NCBI RefSeq assembly: GCF_016755635.1
Contig: NZ_CP051500.1
Location: 992,001-1,056,000, forward strand
DNA length: 64,000 bases
Direction of reading: 5' to 3'
Origin: Helicobacter pylori
GTDB lineage: Bacteria; Campylobacterota; Campylobacteria; Campylobacterales; Helicobacteraceae
The notes below the pieces were generated by a model. That model did not search any database and was not told the DNA's origin. It was given only the letters and a program-made list of their open reading frames with translations. Shown here in pieces: positions 17,954 to 28,227 of the stretch. Made by a program: the position numbers and the translations under genes. Position 1 is the stretch's first letter, and every line of letters starts with the position of its first letter.

Positions 17954-20280
17954 TGAATCCCCTTTAAAGCCTTGATTTGTGCATCTAATTGAGCGATGGA
18001 TTGCACTTTGTTTTGCACTTGATTTTGCAAATTTTGCATGTTTTCTTCAAGTTTTTTAAGCGTATCGCTGGCGAAGTTTTGCCTTTCTAAAGCCTCTCTT
18101 AAACCTTGGATATAGCCTTTCATATCTTTTTTAGCCTCAGATTCAAAATTCCTCACATAATTCCCCACGCTTTGTATAAAAGCATTAGCTTCATCGCCTT
18201 TTAAAAAGCCCGTTTTCCCCCTTATCTCGCCAGGAAGCTTATCGGCATAATCAAACTTTTTAAATTCAATGCGATCTAAAACAGCCATCACGCTTCTTTT
18301 GAAAGCCATCTCATCAATCAAATCATCAGAGATGATTTCGCGCAATTGAGAAAAGACTTTAGCGTAGAGTTCTTTTTTGAAAACGACTTTAAAAGAATTA
18401 GCACTGTCATTCAAAGCGCTTTCGCAGCGTTCATGCATCTCTGTCAAATAATCAAGCACCGCTCCGGCTTTAATGGTTGCTCTTGTGCGTTCTACTTCAT
18501 TATAGCCCGCATCATCATCAGCCCACCACAAAAAATTTCTTTTAAAGCTCCCCAAAAAACCGCCTTGCTTCACTCTTTCAATATAATGCTCTTCTTCCTC
18601 TTCTTCTCTAGAGCGCGTTTCAGCCGTTCGGATAGCTTTCGTTAAGGTTTCATTCAAGCCATCTCTAGTGTTTTTGATGAAATGCAAGATAAATTCTTCA
18701 TACACCCCATCAAACCCTGTTTCAATCTCATTAGAGAGGTTTTGATAAACCACTATTTGCTCTTTGATAGCGCTAATGTCAGCGTTTTTAACCCTCTTTT
18801 TTTCTTCTTCCAAATCTTGCAACAACTGCACTATGAATTTATGGAGGTTGTTCGCTTGGCTCTCTGCATAACTTTTTTGAGAAATGATTTTTTCTTTCTC
18901 TTTGGCGGCTTTTTTTAAACGCTCTTCAATCGCGCCCATATTGCTTAAAAAGAGTAAGCTTTCTTTAGACTTATCATCGCTACTAAAAGCGCCAGGGTAA
19001 GAATCTTTTAAATTCCGTAAGGCGTTGTGATACTCTTCTGTTTTTTGGCTTCTTTCCCAAGAAGCTTGGTTTTCAAAATCTTTATGCATGCTAAAGCAAA
19101 CCCCTGAAGTCAAAATGACGCCATTTTTGATTGCTTTTTCAAAAACCTCTCGTTGGTTAGGGTAGGTTTGAATCAATTTTCCCATGATATTATTCAATTG
19201 AGATGAAAGGGATTTTTGTGCGTTTTCTAAGGCTGTAGGGAGGTGTTGGTTGGATTTTTCCACTTCACTCATAGAAAGAACAGCGCTGTCGGCTTGGCTT
19301 GCCACAAAATAAATTTCTTGAAGGCCTTCTTTATGAGAAACCCTGTCAAACAAACTCATATCGCTATCCGTTAAAAACTGATTAGAAGGGCTTATGATAA
19401 ACACCACATCGCAATCTTTCAATAAGGCTTTGGTGCGCTCTTCCCTGGAAGCGATCGGATCGTTCACTCCTGGGGTGTCAATCACTTCCAAATCTTTAAG
19501 ATTGGGGTTATTCAAAGAAATTTGCACCGCTTTAGTGTAGGGCATATACTTCCCATCCGCGCCCACGAATTGGAGCAATTTCTGATTCAGCTCTTGCAGG
19601 CTGTTGGCTTGAATGTGCGGATCTAATTTTTCCGTGTTGAGCAATCCGCTTTTTTTTATTTTTTCGCATTGATCGTGTGATGAAACGAGTCTCGCATCCT
19701 TTTCTAACTCGTTTTTAGCGATCCTTTCAGCCCTTTTCACTATTTCTTCATCGCTTAAAATATTCTCTTTGGGCACTACTTCAGTGCTTTTATTTCTGCT
19801 AAACTTGTTGCCAAAACTCTTAAATCCCTCTCTAGCTCTGTTTGAAAGACTTTGTTTTTCTTTTTGTTTTTTGACTTCTTCATCAACAATCCTGTTAAAC
19901 TCCCTTACATACCTTTCATGTTCGTTTTCAAGCTCTGCAATATCCTTTGGGCTATAAAACTCCACTTCAGCGCTCAGATTTTGAGCGTATTTTAAAACAG
20001 TGAGGCTAGCGGTCATGGGCGTTGCCGCTTTGGGTAAAACCTCTACACCCTCAAAAATCAAAGCGTTTAGAAGCGAGCTTTTGCCCGCTTTCACGCGCCC
20101 GATGATACCGACTTTAAGATCCCTATTTGTATCTTGCAACTCTTTTAGCGTTTTCTCTAACTCTTCTGCTTTGATCACAGCGTTTTCGCTGATAAAAGGC
20201 CTCGCTCTTTCTTGCAAGCCTTGTTCTTTTAGCGTTTTTTCAATTAAAGCACTTTTTTTAATGAGTTCTTGTGCGTTCAT
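17950..20280 (-). CDS. large dynamin-like GTPase
   Basis: A 776-residue protein with P-loop GRVKAGKSS (61-69), switch I Thr in [11 protein letters not shown], and DTPG near 268-271 followed by [12 protein letters not shown]. About 110 residues of charged coiled coil (109-220) are inserted between G1 and G3, unusually long. The C-terminal half is helical and ends in a heptad coiled coil ([20 protein letters not shown]). Bacterial dynamin-like proteins bind and remodel membranes, often as unequal pairs; the Campylobacter DLP1/DLP2 pair is the nearest precedent I know. It sits between the other two GTPase genes with a 2-base gap upstream and 4-base overlap downstream. Confidence 0.85.
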   Translation of the reverse strand: MNAQELIKKSALIEKTLKEQGLQERARPFISENAVIKAEELEKTLKELQDTNRDLKVGIIGRVKAGKSSLLNALIFEGVEVLPKAATPMTASLTVLKYAQNLSAEVEFYSPKDIAELENEHERYVREFNRIVDEEVKKQKEKQSLSNRAREGFKSFGNKFSRNKSTEVVPKENILSDEEIVKRAERIAKNELEKDARLVSSHDQCEKIKKSGLLNTEKLDPHIQANSLQELNQKLLQFVGADGKYMPYTKAVQISLNNPNLKDLEVIDTPGVNDPIASREERTKALLKDCDVVFIISPSNQFLTDSDMSLFDRVSHKEGLQEIYFVASQADSAVLSMSEVEKSNQHLPTALENAQKSLSSQLNNIMGKLIQTYPNQREVFEKAIKNGVILTSGVCFSMHKDFENQASWERSQKTEEYHNALRNLKDSYPGAFSSDDKSKESLLFLSNMGAIEERLKKAAKEKEKIISQKSYAESQANNLHKFIVQLLQDLEEEKKRVKNADISAIKEQIVVYQNLSNEIETGFDGVYEEFILHFIKNTRDGLNETLTKAIRTAETRSREEEEEEHYIERVKQGGFLGSFKRNFLWWADDDAGYNEVERTRATIKAGAVLDYLTEMHERCESALNDSANSFKVVFKKELYAKVFSQLREIISDDLIDEMAFKRSVMAVLDRIEFKKFDYADKLPGEIRGKTGFLKGDEANAFIQSVGNYVRNFESEAKKDMKGYIQGLREALERQNFASDTLKKLEENMQNLQNQVQNKVQSIAQLDAQIKALKGIQ

Positions 20281-20282
20281 TA

Positions 20283-21929
20283 TTAATCCTTTAAATATTG
20301 TTGTTCCAGATCGCTTAAAGCGTTGATCTTGTTTTCTAATGCTTGTTTTTGCGCTTCTAGATCGTTTAGGTGTTTTTCTTTTTCCTTTTGAGCGAGCGCG
20401 ATTTCTTGTTTTTTATGCGTGATTTCCAGTTCGCACCGATCTTTTAAACCTTTTAGGGAATTTTCCAAGCATTCATTAAACAAGCCCGGTAAAACTTTTT
20501 TAAGATTGTATTGAACCTCTGGTATCACTTTTGCTTCAATCAGATTTTCTAATTTCGCCCGCTCTTTTTCCTCGTTTCTAAAGAATGAAGCGATGATATT
20601 AGGCAGTAACGCCAATAATTCTTTTAAAAGAGGTTTTAACCCTTGCAAAATCAGCGCGAAGGGTCTTGTAACCGGGTTCTTGGCTAAAATCACGCTTAAA
20701 GCGTTGATCCCTAATTCAAGGCTATGCTCTAAATTTACAGAAAAGCCGCTAGAAAGCTGCGTGTTGTTCAAGCTTGCAAATTCCGTGCAAAAATCTTTTG
20801 AAAAAGAAAGGTTGATCTTTTCAATCTCTAATTTAGCGTTTTTGATCAAGCTTTGTTGCATGATGCTTTCTATTTCGCTATTGAACTCGTTAGGTTTGTT
20901 GATTAAAGAGGCTAAATAGGATTTTTGCTCCCTGACCTCTTCTATGACTTTTTTAACCACAGATCCCACAGCCACGCTAGAATATTCTTCTTCTAAATTA
21001 GCCCTTAATTTTTCATAGGTTTTTTCAATGTCTTTAACGCCCAAATCCAAAGATTGTATTTCTTCTAAAGCCTTTTCTTTAGAGTAATCAAAGCTTTCCA
21101 TCACGCTTTTTAGGCTATTTTGTAACTGGGAGTTTAAAAACTTCAATCGTTTCAAATATAAAGCGCTAAAAAGCTTTTCAGCGTCTATTTTATCCGCTAC
21201 TTCTAAAAGGGCGTTATTGTCTTTATTGGAATAAATAAGATGCGTTGTCAAATCAAGGTGATCTTGGATTTGCTCTTGAATGTAGCGAGAGATTTCTCCC
21301 ACTTGCGAAGGCGTTCTTAAATTCGTTTTACTCAAAATAAAGCTAAGGCCTTTGTCAAACTCCAAAAGGTTTTTCAATTCCCTAACCATGCGTTTAGTAA
21401 GGTTACCCTCTTCTACGCTTGTGAGAATGACAAAATGCACGCCCCTTTCCAAATATTCCAAAATGGCATGGGTGTGGCTTGAAATAGGGCTATCAAACCC
21501 GGGCATATCCACAAACACCAAAGGAGTGCTATCTTTTAGCGCTTCATTATTCAAATAAACCTTAAGGTAGGAATACTTCGTGGCATTGTCTTTAATCGCC
21601 TCAAAACTTTGCTCATTCAGTTCAAAACTCTCTGTTTTTTCATCATTACTTGAAAAAGCCTCTATGCGTTCGTTAGCGCTATAGTGCAACTCAGTGGCTA
21701 AAGAAGTCTCTGGTGTGATACCGGTAGGCAAAACGCTACTGCCTAAAAAGCGGTTTAATAGCGTGCTTTTGCCTGCACTAAAATTCCCCACAACGGGTAT
21801 CACTAGCTGTTGTTTTTGAATGCTTGCTAAAAGAGTAGAGCATTCTGTTTTATCGATCTCCACTTCTTTTAAAACTTCTAAAACCTGTTCTAAAAACTCC
21901 ATAAAATTTATCTGTGCGCGTAAAATCAT
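20283..21929 (-). CDS. dynamin-like GTPase, first of the three-gene operon
   Basis: About 548 residues with P-loop GNFSAGKSTLL (about 48-58), switch I in PTGITPETSLATELHY, and DMPGFDSP near 141-148, the Met replacing Thr of the usual DTPG. A helical stalk follows, then a short hydrophobic stretch around VTRPFALILQGLKPLLKELL that could dip into the membrane, and a C-terminal coiled coil. ATG 21929 is preferred to the TTG at 21935, with AAGGA at good spacing. It begins the operon; a purine-repeat tract lies 110 bases upstream. GTPase family assignment is firm, cellular role is inferred. Confidence 0.83.
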   Translation of the reverse strand: MILRAQINFMEFLEQVLEVLKEVEIDKTECSTLLASIQKQQLVIPVVGNFSAGKSTLLNRFLGSSVLPTGITPETSLATELHYSANERIEAFSSNDEKTESFELNEQSFEAIKDNATKYSYLKVYLNNEALKDSTPLVFVDMPGFDSPISSHTHAILEYLERGVHFVILTSVEEGNLTKRMVRELKNLLEFDKGLSFILSKTNLRTPSQVGEISRYIQEQIQDHLDLTTHLIYSNKDNNALLEVADKIDAEKLFSALYLKRLKFLNSQLQNSLKSVMESFDYSKEKALEEIQSLDLGVKDIEKTYEKLRANLEEEYSSVAVGSVVKKVIEEVREQKSYLASLINKPNEFNSEIESIMQQSLIKNAKLEIEKINLSFSKDFCTEFASLNNTQLSSGFSVNLEHSLELGINALSVILAKNPVTRPFALILQGLKPLLKELLALLPNIIASFFRNEEKERAKLENLIEAKVIPEVQYNLKKVLPGLFNECLENSLKGLKDRCELEITHKKQEIALAQKEKEKHLNDLEAQKQALENKINALSDLEQQYLKD

Positions 21930-22047
21930 TACCAATCCTTTAAAATTAAAAATTAAAATCTAAACAAAACGCAAAAATCCCTAAAATATAGATAGGGTTT
22001 ATATGGGTATGGGTTTATATGGGGGTGAAAAGATAAAACGGCTGACT

Positions 22048-22084
<37 letters not shown>

Positions 22085-22315
22085 ATTTTTAAAAATAATA
22101 GTCATTGCAAACTCCTAGCACCATTTAATGGCTCTCATTATACTCAATTTTGATACTCTATTCAAGGTTCTTTTTATTAATCAAAAACTCGTTTTTTCTT
22201 TCATTTTGATATGGTCAAACTTCTTTCCTTAAGGGGATGAGGGGGGATTTTGCGATAACCCCCCCTTAACCCCCTTAAAAACCCCCTATCCCCCAAGACC
22301 GCTTAAAGAATTATC

Positions 22316-22333
22316 GCTTGATTAACATCAAGC
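22316..22333. repeat. GCTTGA hairpin, copy 1
   Basis: Stem GCTTGAT/ATCAAGC with loop TAAC, followed by TCTTTT on the plus strand. A near copy of the same element (ATCGCTTGA then TCAAGCTCTTT) occurs at 33359-33377, also after a gene end, so it may be a small dispersed hairpin. Confidence 0.55.
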
Positions 22334-22353
22334 TCTTTTGATATTTGATTGCA

Positions 22354-22374
22354 AAAAATGCTTCAAGCATTTTT
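22354..22374 (-). terminator. intrinsic terminator for the czn operon end
   Basis: Stem AAAAATGC/GCATTTTT with a five-base loop, followed on the minus strand by TTTTTT. It lies about 110 bases beyond the DUF3240-like gene stop, and its symmetry makes it usable in both directions. Confidence 0.6.
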
Positions 22375-22483
22375 ATTGCCTTACATTTTATTTGATTGTA
22401 GAAATTTTTTATAAAGCCCGATTTCTTTCTTTTTAGCTCAAACCCTTCCCCCACTTTAAGAAACTATCGCTTAAACAAGTATT

Positions 22484-22765
22484 CTACAACCCATGCGTTT
22501 GAGAATAAAACAATTTCATTTCTTTAGAAGCGAACTGATTTTTTAAATCTTTTGCTAGAGGTAAAGCGACTTTCTCGCTTAAAAAAAGCTTGAATTTAGC
22601 GTAGTCTTTACGCCCGCTCACCTGCTCTTTTTGGCTTAAGAGCAATGAAGAAGCGGCGTATTTATAGCATTCCACATAAAAAAAATCATCAAAGCCTTTT
22701 TCAAACAAGTAATCTATTAAAGCGTCTTTCAAACAAATATCAATATAAATTTCTAAAGCGAGCAT
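22484..22765 (-). CDS. DUF3240-like small protein of the czn operon
   Basis: A 93-residue protein with a PII-like beta-alpha pattern and the block LSQKEQVSGRKDYAKF, which matches the family of small proteins (DUF3240) often encoded beside CzcA/CusA efflux pumps. It begins 10 bases after cznA and is the last gene of the operon, ahead of a terminator. A sensing or modulating role on the pump is possible but not shown. I considered VapD and rejected it. Confidence 0.75.
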   Translation of the reverse strand: MLALEIYIDICLKDALIDYLFEKGFDDFFYVECYKYAASSLLLSQKEQVSGRKDYAKFKLFLSEKVALPLAKDLKNQFASKEMKLFYSQTHGL

Positions 22766-22775
22766 GTGAAATCCC

Positions 22776-25700
22776 TTAATTGATTTTAATCTTTTTAGCG
22801 ATGAGCATGAACATGGGCGGCAGTAAGAGTAAGGTTAAAGCGCTTGAGGTGACTAAGCCTCCAAGCACCACGATCGCTAAAGGTTTTTGGACTTCTGATC
22901 CCACGCTATGAGAAAATAATAAAGGGAGCAAACCCAAACCGGCAATGCAAGCGGTCATTAAAACCGGCCTCAAGCGCCTTTTAACGCCCAATAAAACGCA
23001 TTCTTCTACGCTTTTCCCTTGTAAGAGAAGCTCTTTAAAATAGCCTATCATCACCACGCCGTTTAAAACCGCAATCCCAAAAAGAGCGATAAAGCCCACG
23101 CTCGCTGGCACTGAAATATACTCCCCTACCGCAAACAACGCAATAAGGCCTCCGGTAACCGCAAAAGGGATATTCAAAAGAATGAGCAAGGCTAAAGGAA
23201 TGCTTTTAAAAGTGAAAAAAAGAATGAAAAAAATCGCTAAGATGCTTAAAGGGATAACGGTAGAAAGCCTTTTGTTGGCCCGTTGCTGGTTTTCAAACTG
23301 CCCCCCATAAGTGATATAGTAGCTAGGAGGGAGCTTGATGTTTTGAGCGATCACTTTTTTAGCCTCTTCTACAAAAGAATTCAAATCGCGCCCCACCACA
23401 TTACTGCGAACCACGCTCATGCGCATTGAATTTTCACGCACGATAGAAACAGGGCCATCCACTTCTTCAATTTTGGCGATAGAAGTGATAGGCACTAAAA
23501 CGCCATATTTTGAAGTCAAGGCTAAACTTTTGATTTTAGTGATAGAGCTTGCAAAATCGCTCTCTTGGCGGATCATCACCGGGGTTCGTGAAATCCCTGT
23601 AGGGATCACATCCACGATCAAACCCTCTAAAGCGGATTTTAAAAACTTGGAAAATTCATCGCTAGTGATCCCCACATCCGCCATCGCTTCTTTATTAGGG
23701 GTTACATACAAATAATTCACGCCCTCATTAAGCGTGGTTAAAACTTCACTAGATCCTTTAATCCCTTTTAAAGCTTGCGCGATTTGAAAGCTCAATTTAT
23801 TCAATTCGCCAATATCATCTCCAAAAATCTTAACCGCTAAATCCCCCCTAACCCCTGTAAGCATTTCAGAAATCCTCATTTCAATGGGTTGGGTGAAAGA
23901 AAAATTAATCCCCTTAAAGTCTTTTAAAGAATCTATGATTTTTTCTAATAATTCATCTTTGGTTTTAACGCTCCATTCTTTTTTAGGAATAAAAGAAATA
24001 AAAGTATCGGTTTGATTCAATCCCCCCAAATCCAGCCCTAATTCATCGCTCCCTGTGCGCGCGACAATGCTTTTAACTTCCTTGACATGCTTTTTAATCG
24101 CGCTCTCAATGTTTAACATGAGATCTTTAGATTGATCTAAAGAAATAGAAGGGGTGGTTTCCACGCTCAAAACCACATCGCCCTCGTCTAAAGCGGGCAT
24201 GAAATTCTTCCCCACAAAAGGGAATAAAGAAAGGCTTGCGATTAAAAAAACAAACGCTCCTAAAATCACTTTTTTAGGGTTACGCACAAAAAAATCCAAT
24301 AAAGGAGCATAGATTCTGTTTAAAAACCTCGTTAAAAAGGTTTCGCTATGGGGTGTGGCTTTTAAGACAAGAGAGCTCACTACAGGAATGATAGTGATAG
24401 ATAGAACTAAAGTGCCTAAAAGTGCATACACAATGCTTTGCGCTAAAGGCCTAAACATCTTACCCTCTAACCCCTGCAAGGTTAAAATCGGCACAAAAAA
24501 CACAATAATAATCACCACCCCGCTCACCACTGAAACAGCGATTTCTTTGCATGAGCGATAGATCGCATGGAGTTTAGTGGTTTTAGTGTTAGCGCTCAAT
24601 TTTTCAAAAGCGTTTTCCACCACCACCACGGCTGAGTCAATGAGCATGCCTATAGCGATAATCAACCCCCCCAAACTCATCAAATTTAAGGTCAGATCGC
24701 TAAGTTTGATAAAAATAAACGCCACAGACAAGCTTAAGGGTAAGATCACCCCCACAGCCACGCTCGCCCTCAAATTCCCTAAAAATAAAAAGAGCGTGAT
24801 GATGATTAAAACAACGGCTTCAATGAGCGTTTTAGAAACGGTGGCAATGGCTTTTTGCGTGAATTCTGAGCGATCATAAAAAACATTAATGGACACGCCG
24901 CTCGGTAAAAAGGGTTTTAATTCTTCTAGTTTTTGATACACTTGAGTGATGATTTCTTTGGTGTTAGCGTCTTTTAAAGAAAGCACCAAGCCCTCTGTGG
25001 TCTCGCCCACGCCATCTTTAGTAACAAACCCCAAACGGGTGCGAGACTGGCTGATGACTTTCGCAAAATCCTTAATGTGCAAATGCCCTAAATTAGTGGA
25101 AACGGTGATTTTGCCAATGTCTTCCAAACTCAAAGAAGCGGTTTGGATTTTGACTAAAAAGGTTTCGCCATCTCTATCCACGCGCCCCGCTCCGCTGTTT
25201 CTTAAATTCACTCTTACAGCCGATTCTAAATCAGAAATACTCACCCCAAGCCTTGCCATGTCGTTAAAATCCGGCACGATCACAAACGCCCTGCTAAAGC
25301 CTCCAATAGAATTGACATCCGCCACACCGCTAATCATTCTTAATTGCGGGCGGATCACAAAATCTAAAAGCTGTCGTTTTTCTATTTCGGTGATATTGCC
25401 ATCAATGGTGAACATAAAAATGTCTGATAGCGGCGTAACAATGGGTGCCATGCCCCCTTCAACCCCCACGGGTAAATCTTTCATCACGCTGCTCAAGCGT
25501 TCATTAACAATGTTTCGCGCTAAATAAATATCCACGCTGTCATCAAAATCTATCGTGATGTCTGAAATAGAATATTTTGAAATACTTCTTAAAGATTTTT
25601 GCCCTTTCAAGCCTAAAAGCTCCAATTCTAAAGGGCGCACGATGTTGTTTTCCATTTCTTCAGGGCTAGAGCCGGGGAGTTTTAAAATGATTTTAACTTG

Positions 25701-25838
25701 AGTGGGCGAAATATCCGGAAAAGCATCCACTGGAGTGTGGATAAAACTATAAGTCCCAAAAAACAAAATAAGAATCGCACCAACAATCACAATCACCCGC
25801 TGGCGTAAGGAAAATTCAATGATAGAAGCGAGCATCAT
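22776..25838 (-). CDS. cznA: CznA, CzcA-family RND metal efflux pump
   Basis: This inner-membrane proton-driven RND transporter exports Cd, Zn and Ni; the H. pylori CznCBA system has been linked to urease modulation and gastric colonisation. The 1020-residue length and twelve-segment pattern fit heavy-metal RND pumps. Signatures include FPDISPTQVKI near the N-terminus, the TM4 proton-relay region GMLIDSAVVVVENAFEKL, and DEGDVVLSVE. Two ATGs in tandem start it, overlapping the cznB stop by 4 bases. Gene order is cznC-cznB-cznA-DUF3240. Confidence 0.95.
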   Translation of the reverse strand: MMLASIIEFSLRQRVIVIVGAILILFFGTYSFIHTPVDAFPDISPTQVKIILKLPGSSPEEMENNIVRPLELELLGLKGQKSLRSISKYSISDITIDFDDSVDIYLARNIVNERLSSVMKDLPVGVEGGMAPIVTPLSDIFMFTIDGNITEIEKRQLLDFVIRPQLRMISGVADVNSIGGFSRAFVIVPDFNDMARLGVSISDLESAVRVNLRNSGAGRVDRDGETFLVKIQTASLSLEDIGKITVSTNLGHLHIKDFAKVISQSRTRLGFVTKDGVGETTEGLVLSLKDANTKEIITQVYQKLEELKPFLPSGVSINVFYDRSEFTQKAIATVSKTLIEAVVLIIITLFLFLGNLRASVAVGVILPLSLSVAFIFIKLSDLTLNLMSLGGLIIAIGMLIDSAVVVVENAFEKLSANTKTTKLHAIYRSCKEIAVSVVSGVVIIIVFFVPILTLQGLEGKMFRPLAQSIVYALLGTLVLSITIIPVVSSLVLKATPHSETFLTRFLNRIYAPLLDFFVRNPKKVILGAFVFLIASLSLFPFVGKNFMPALDEGDVVLSVETTPSISLDQSKDLMLNIESAIKKHVKEVKSIVARTGSDELGLDLGGLNQTDTFISFIPKKEWSVKTKDELLEKIIDSLKDFKGINFSFTQPIEMRISEMLTGVRGDLAVKIFGDDIGELNKLSFQIAQALKGIKGSSEVLTTLNEGVNYLYVTPNKEAMADVGITSDEFSKFLKSALEGLIVDVIPTGISRTPVMIRQESDFASSITKIKSLALTSKYGVLVPITSIAKIEEVDGPVSIVRENSMRMSVVRSNVVGRDLNSFVEEAKKVIAQNIKLPPSYYITYGGQFENQQRANKRLSTVIPLSILAIFFILFFTFKSIPLALLILLNIPFAVTGGLIALFAVGEYISVPASVGFIALFGIAVLNGVVMIGYFKELLLQGKSVEECVLLGVKRRLRPVLMTACIAGLGLLPLLFSHSVGSEVQKPLAIVVLGGLVTSSALTLLLLPPMFMLIAKKIKIN

Positions 25839-26914
25839 TCTTCCCCTAAATTGTTGATCATGCCTTTTAACCCTATCAATGACCCCACTGCCACGCTGTC
25901 ATTAGGGTGTAAATTTTGAGCGTTCACGATAAAAATCTTGCTGCGCTCTTCTAAAACTTGAACCACCACAGGCTTAAAACCTTTAGGCGTTCTCACAAAC
26001 ACTAAGTAATCCTTCCCATTTCTGATTAAAGCGTTTGAAGGGATTAAAACCGAGTCTTTGGGTTGTGAGCCTTGAATATACATTTCTACCATTTCCCCCA
26101 CATGGTAATTGCCCTCATCTAATAAAGCGGTGGCTAAAATCGTGTTAGAGCCTTTGTCTAACACCACCGAAACGCTTTGGATTTTCCCGATTTTTTCCCC
26201 CTCTTCATTATAGACCGGCGAATCCCTTTTAATGGTTTTAGAAACGCCTACAGGTAATTTGATTTGAGCGATCAAATCATCGCTTTTTGAAATACGCACA
26301 TAGCTAGTGAAAGCTAAAATCTTCTCGCCCACATTTTTAGGCGCTAACGCTAAAAGACCGCTGTCTCTAGCCACAATCCTAAAACCATACTGCCCTTTAG
26401 GGTTTTTGGGATCCACGCCAAAGCTTTTAAAAGTGCTTTCTAGTTGATTGACTTTTAAGCCCATTTCTTCGCTGGCTAGAAAGCTCGTTTGATACTCCCT
26501 TTTAGGGATCACACCGGCCCTATAAAGCTCTAAATCTTTTTTAGTGATATCTTTAGCGATTTTTAATTTATTTTGGTTGTTTTGCAATTCAAAATACAAA
26601 TTGCTCAAATCAATAGAGCTCACTTCACAGATCGCATCTCCAGCCTTCACCTGCTCGCCCTCTCTTTTATAAACAGCGACCACAGATGCATCAAAACTCA
26701 AGCTCTGCACCACAGAGCTTTTGCTGTCAAAATCAATATAAGCGTTAAAAGGAAGCCCTTTACTAAAAATTTCTTTATCTAATTTAATCACCTTTAACCC
26801 CATGGGTTGCAAGTTTTTTTCTTCTAAAACAATTTCTGGATACTCTTTGGCTTTTAAAGAAACACCCATTGAAAAAACGCCCATTAACATAAGCCACAAT
26901 AACGCCCGCTTCAA
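25835..26914 (-). CDS. cznB: CznB, periplasmic adaptor (membrane fusion) subunit
   Basis: CznB links the CznA pump to the CznC outer-membrane channel. The 359-residue protein has a signal peptide (LLWLMLMGVFSMGVSLKAKE), a lipoyl-like half-motif (VVAVYKREGEQVKAGDAICE), a short coiled-coil hairpin and C-terminal beta-barrel. The TTG start at 26914 overlaps the cznC stop by 4 bases and has AGGAG eight bases upstream. Translational coupling is likely. Confidence 0.93.
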   Translation of the reverse strand: MKRALLWLMLMGVFSMGVSLKAKEYPEIVLEEKNLQPMGLKVIKLDKEIFSKGLPFNAYIDFDSKSSVVQSLSFDASVVAVYKREGEQVKAGDAICEVSSIDLSNLYFELQNNQNKLKIAKDITKKDLELYRAGVIPKREYQTSFLASEEMGLKVNQLESTFKSFGVDPKNPKGQYGFRIVARDSGLLALAPKNVGEKILAFTSYVRISKSDDLIAQIKLPVGVSKTIKRDSPVYNEEGEKIGKIQSVSVVLDKGSNTILATALLDEGNYHVGEMVEMYIQGSQPKDSVLIPSNALIRNGKDYLVFVRTPKGFKPVVVQVLEERSKIFIVNAQNLHPNDSVAVGSLIGLKGMINNLGEE

Positions 26915-28227
26915 TGCAATACTCCTAATCTGGTCAAGCTCTCCCCTAAAGTCTCTTCTAAAAGCGCGCTAATATCAATGTATTCGATCTTAGCTTCCGC
27001 TAGGGTGATGAGGGCGTCCATGTAAGAATTTTGATAAATCAAGTATTCAAAAAGCCCGATTTTTTGGGCTTCATAAGCGATGCGCCCCATTTCCATCAAA
27101 CGCTTCTTATTGGCAATGGCTTCTTTTTGGGTTTCAATGTATGCTTCTTTGGTTTTGAGCTGGTTTAAGTAGGAGTTGGCGTTGATTCGTATGTTTCGCT
27201 TCATCACTTCATTTTGCGCGAGCGTCCCGCTTTGCAAATCCAAGAATTTACGCTTTTGATAGATATTTTTAGGCGTTACCGGTAAAGGGATATGCACTTC
27301 TATAGAAAGATTGGTTGAAGAGTTATAGCTTTCAGAGCCAATCCCAAATTCAAATGCATTAAACACGTCTCTATTAGCCAGTTTCGCATTCACTTGATAA
27401 TCTTTAGCCGTTAGATCCAAAATGTCCACATACAACGAGCGATCCAATTTAAACTTTAAAGCTTCAGGTTCTAACCGCATGTATTCAAAATCCAAACCGA
27501 TCACCTTGACATCATGCAAATGGTTTAAATAAGTGTCAAAATGCGCCCCCTCTTTGACTGGCTCCACAATCGCTAGCATCGTGTCTAGCATTTTTTCTAA
27601 ATCTATGAGTTTGGTTTCCACATTGGTTTTAGCGAGTTTGGATTCCAAATAAGAATTCTTAAAGTTGATGTAATCCTTTTCGCTCATGCTACCGGCTTTA
27701 ACTTTTTCTTTAGCGATTTTGAGCTGCGAATAAAAGTTCGCTTCTCGTTGCACATACACCTGATACTTTTCCTTAGTCATCACATAAGTCAAATAAAGGC
27801 GTTTAGCGCCAATAAAAGCGAGATTTTTATTCAATTGATAGCTTTTATCGTATTGAATGGTTTTGATAGAAAGGCTTTTGGATAAAAGCGAACTCACCCA
27901 TGGGAGCTTGGGCCTTACCATTAAAAGGGTTCTGGGCTGCGCTTCTACAATGCCTTGGAAGTTTTTCACCATAGAAGTTTCATTATAAATATAGGGGAAA
28001 TCCCAAGCGTTCACGGAGCGTTGCTCATTCAAACGGCTTTTAAAATCGGCTTTTTTGCCGATCAACTCCATTGAATTAATTTCTACTTCTTTAAAAAATT
28101 CTTGTAGGGTAAAGATTTTCGCATCAAGCATGCCCGCACTAAACATGCTCATTAAAAAAGTTACCCCCAAAAAACGCTGGATTTTGCGTTTGATAGCATT
28201 AAATCGCAATTTCTTTAATATCCCCAA
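26911..28227 (-). CDS. cznC: CznC, TolC-like outer-membrane efflux channel
   Basis: The outer-membrane channel of the CznCBA pump. At 438 residues it is helix-rich as expected of OEP/TolC proteins, with a signal peptide around [15 protein letters not shown]. The predicted TTG start at 28227 lies inside the last codons of glyS (29-base overlap); an ATG at 28152 just before the hydrophobic core of the signal is an alternative start. First gene of the czn part of the operon. Confidence 0.88.
   Translation of the reverse strand: MGILKKLRFNAIKRKIQRFLGVTFLMSMFSAGMLDAKIFTLQEFFKEVEINSMELIGKKADFKSRLNEQRSVNAWDFPYIYNETSMVKNFQGIVEAQPRTLLMVRPKLPWVSSLLSKSLSIKTIQYDKSYQLNKNLAFIGAKRLYLTYVMTKEKYQVYVQREANFYSQLKIAKEKVKAGSMSEKDYINFKNSYLESKLAKTNVETKLIDLEKMLDTMLAIVEPVKEGAHFDTYLNHLHDVKVIGLDFEYMRLEPEALKFKLDRSLYVDILDLTAKDYQVNAKLANRDVFNAFEFGIGSESYNSSTNLSIEVHIPLPVTPKNIYQKRKFLDLQSGTLAQNEVMKRNIRINANSYLNQLKTKEAYIETQKEAIANKKRLMEMGRIAYEAQKIGLFEYLIYQNSYMDALITLAEAKIEYIDISALLEETLGESLTRLGVLH

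Noticed and set aside
22230-22295. G-run/C-run segment as a contingency locus
   Set aside because: Runs are only 4-7 bases, interrupted, and not next to a start codon or promoter I can identify.
22484-22765. VapD-like toxin
   Set aside because: The 93-residue product lacks VapD motifs; its EQVSGRK block and position after cznA fit DUF3240 instead.
24946-25527. 193-codon plus-strand frame
   Set aside because: It is a shadow of cznA, whose frame and motifs are unambiguous.
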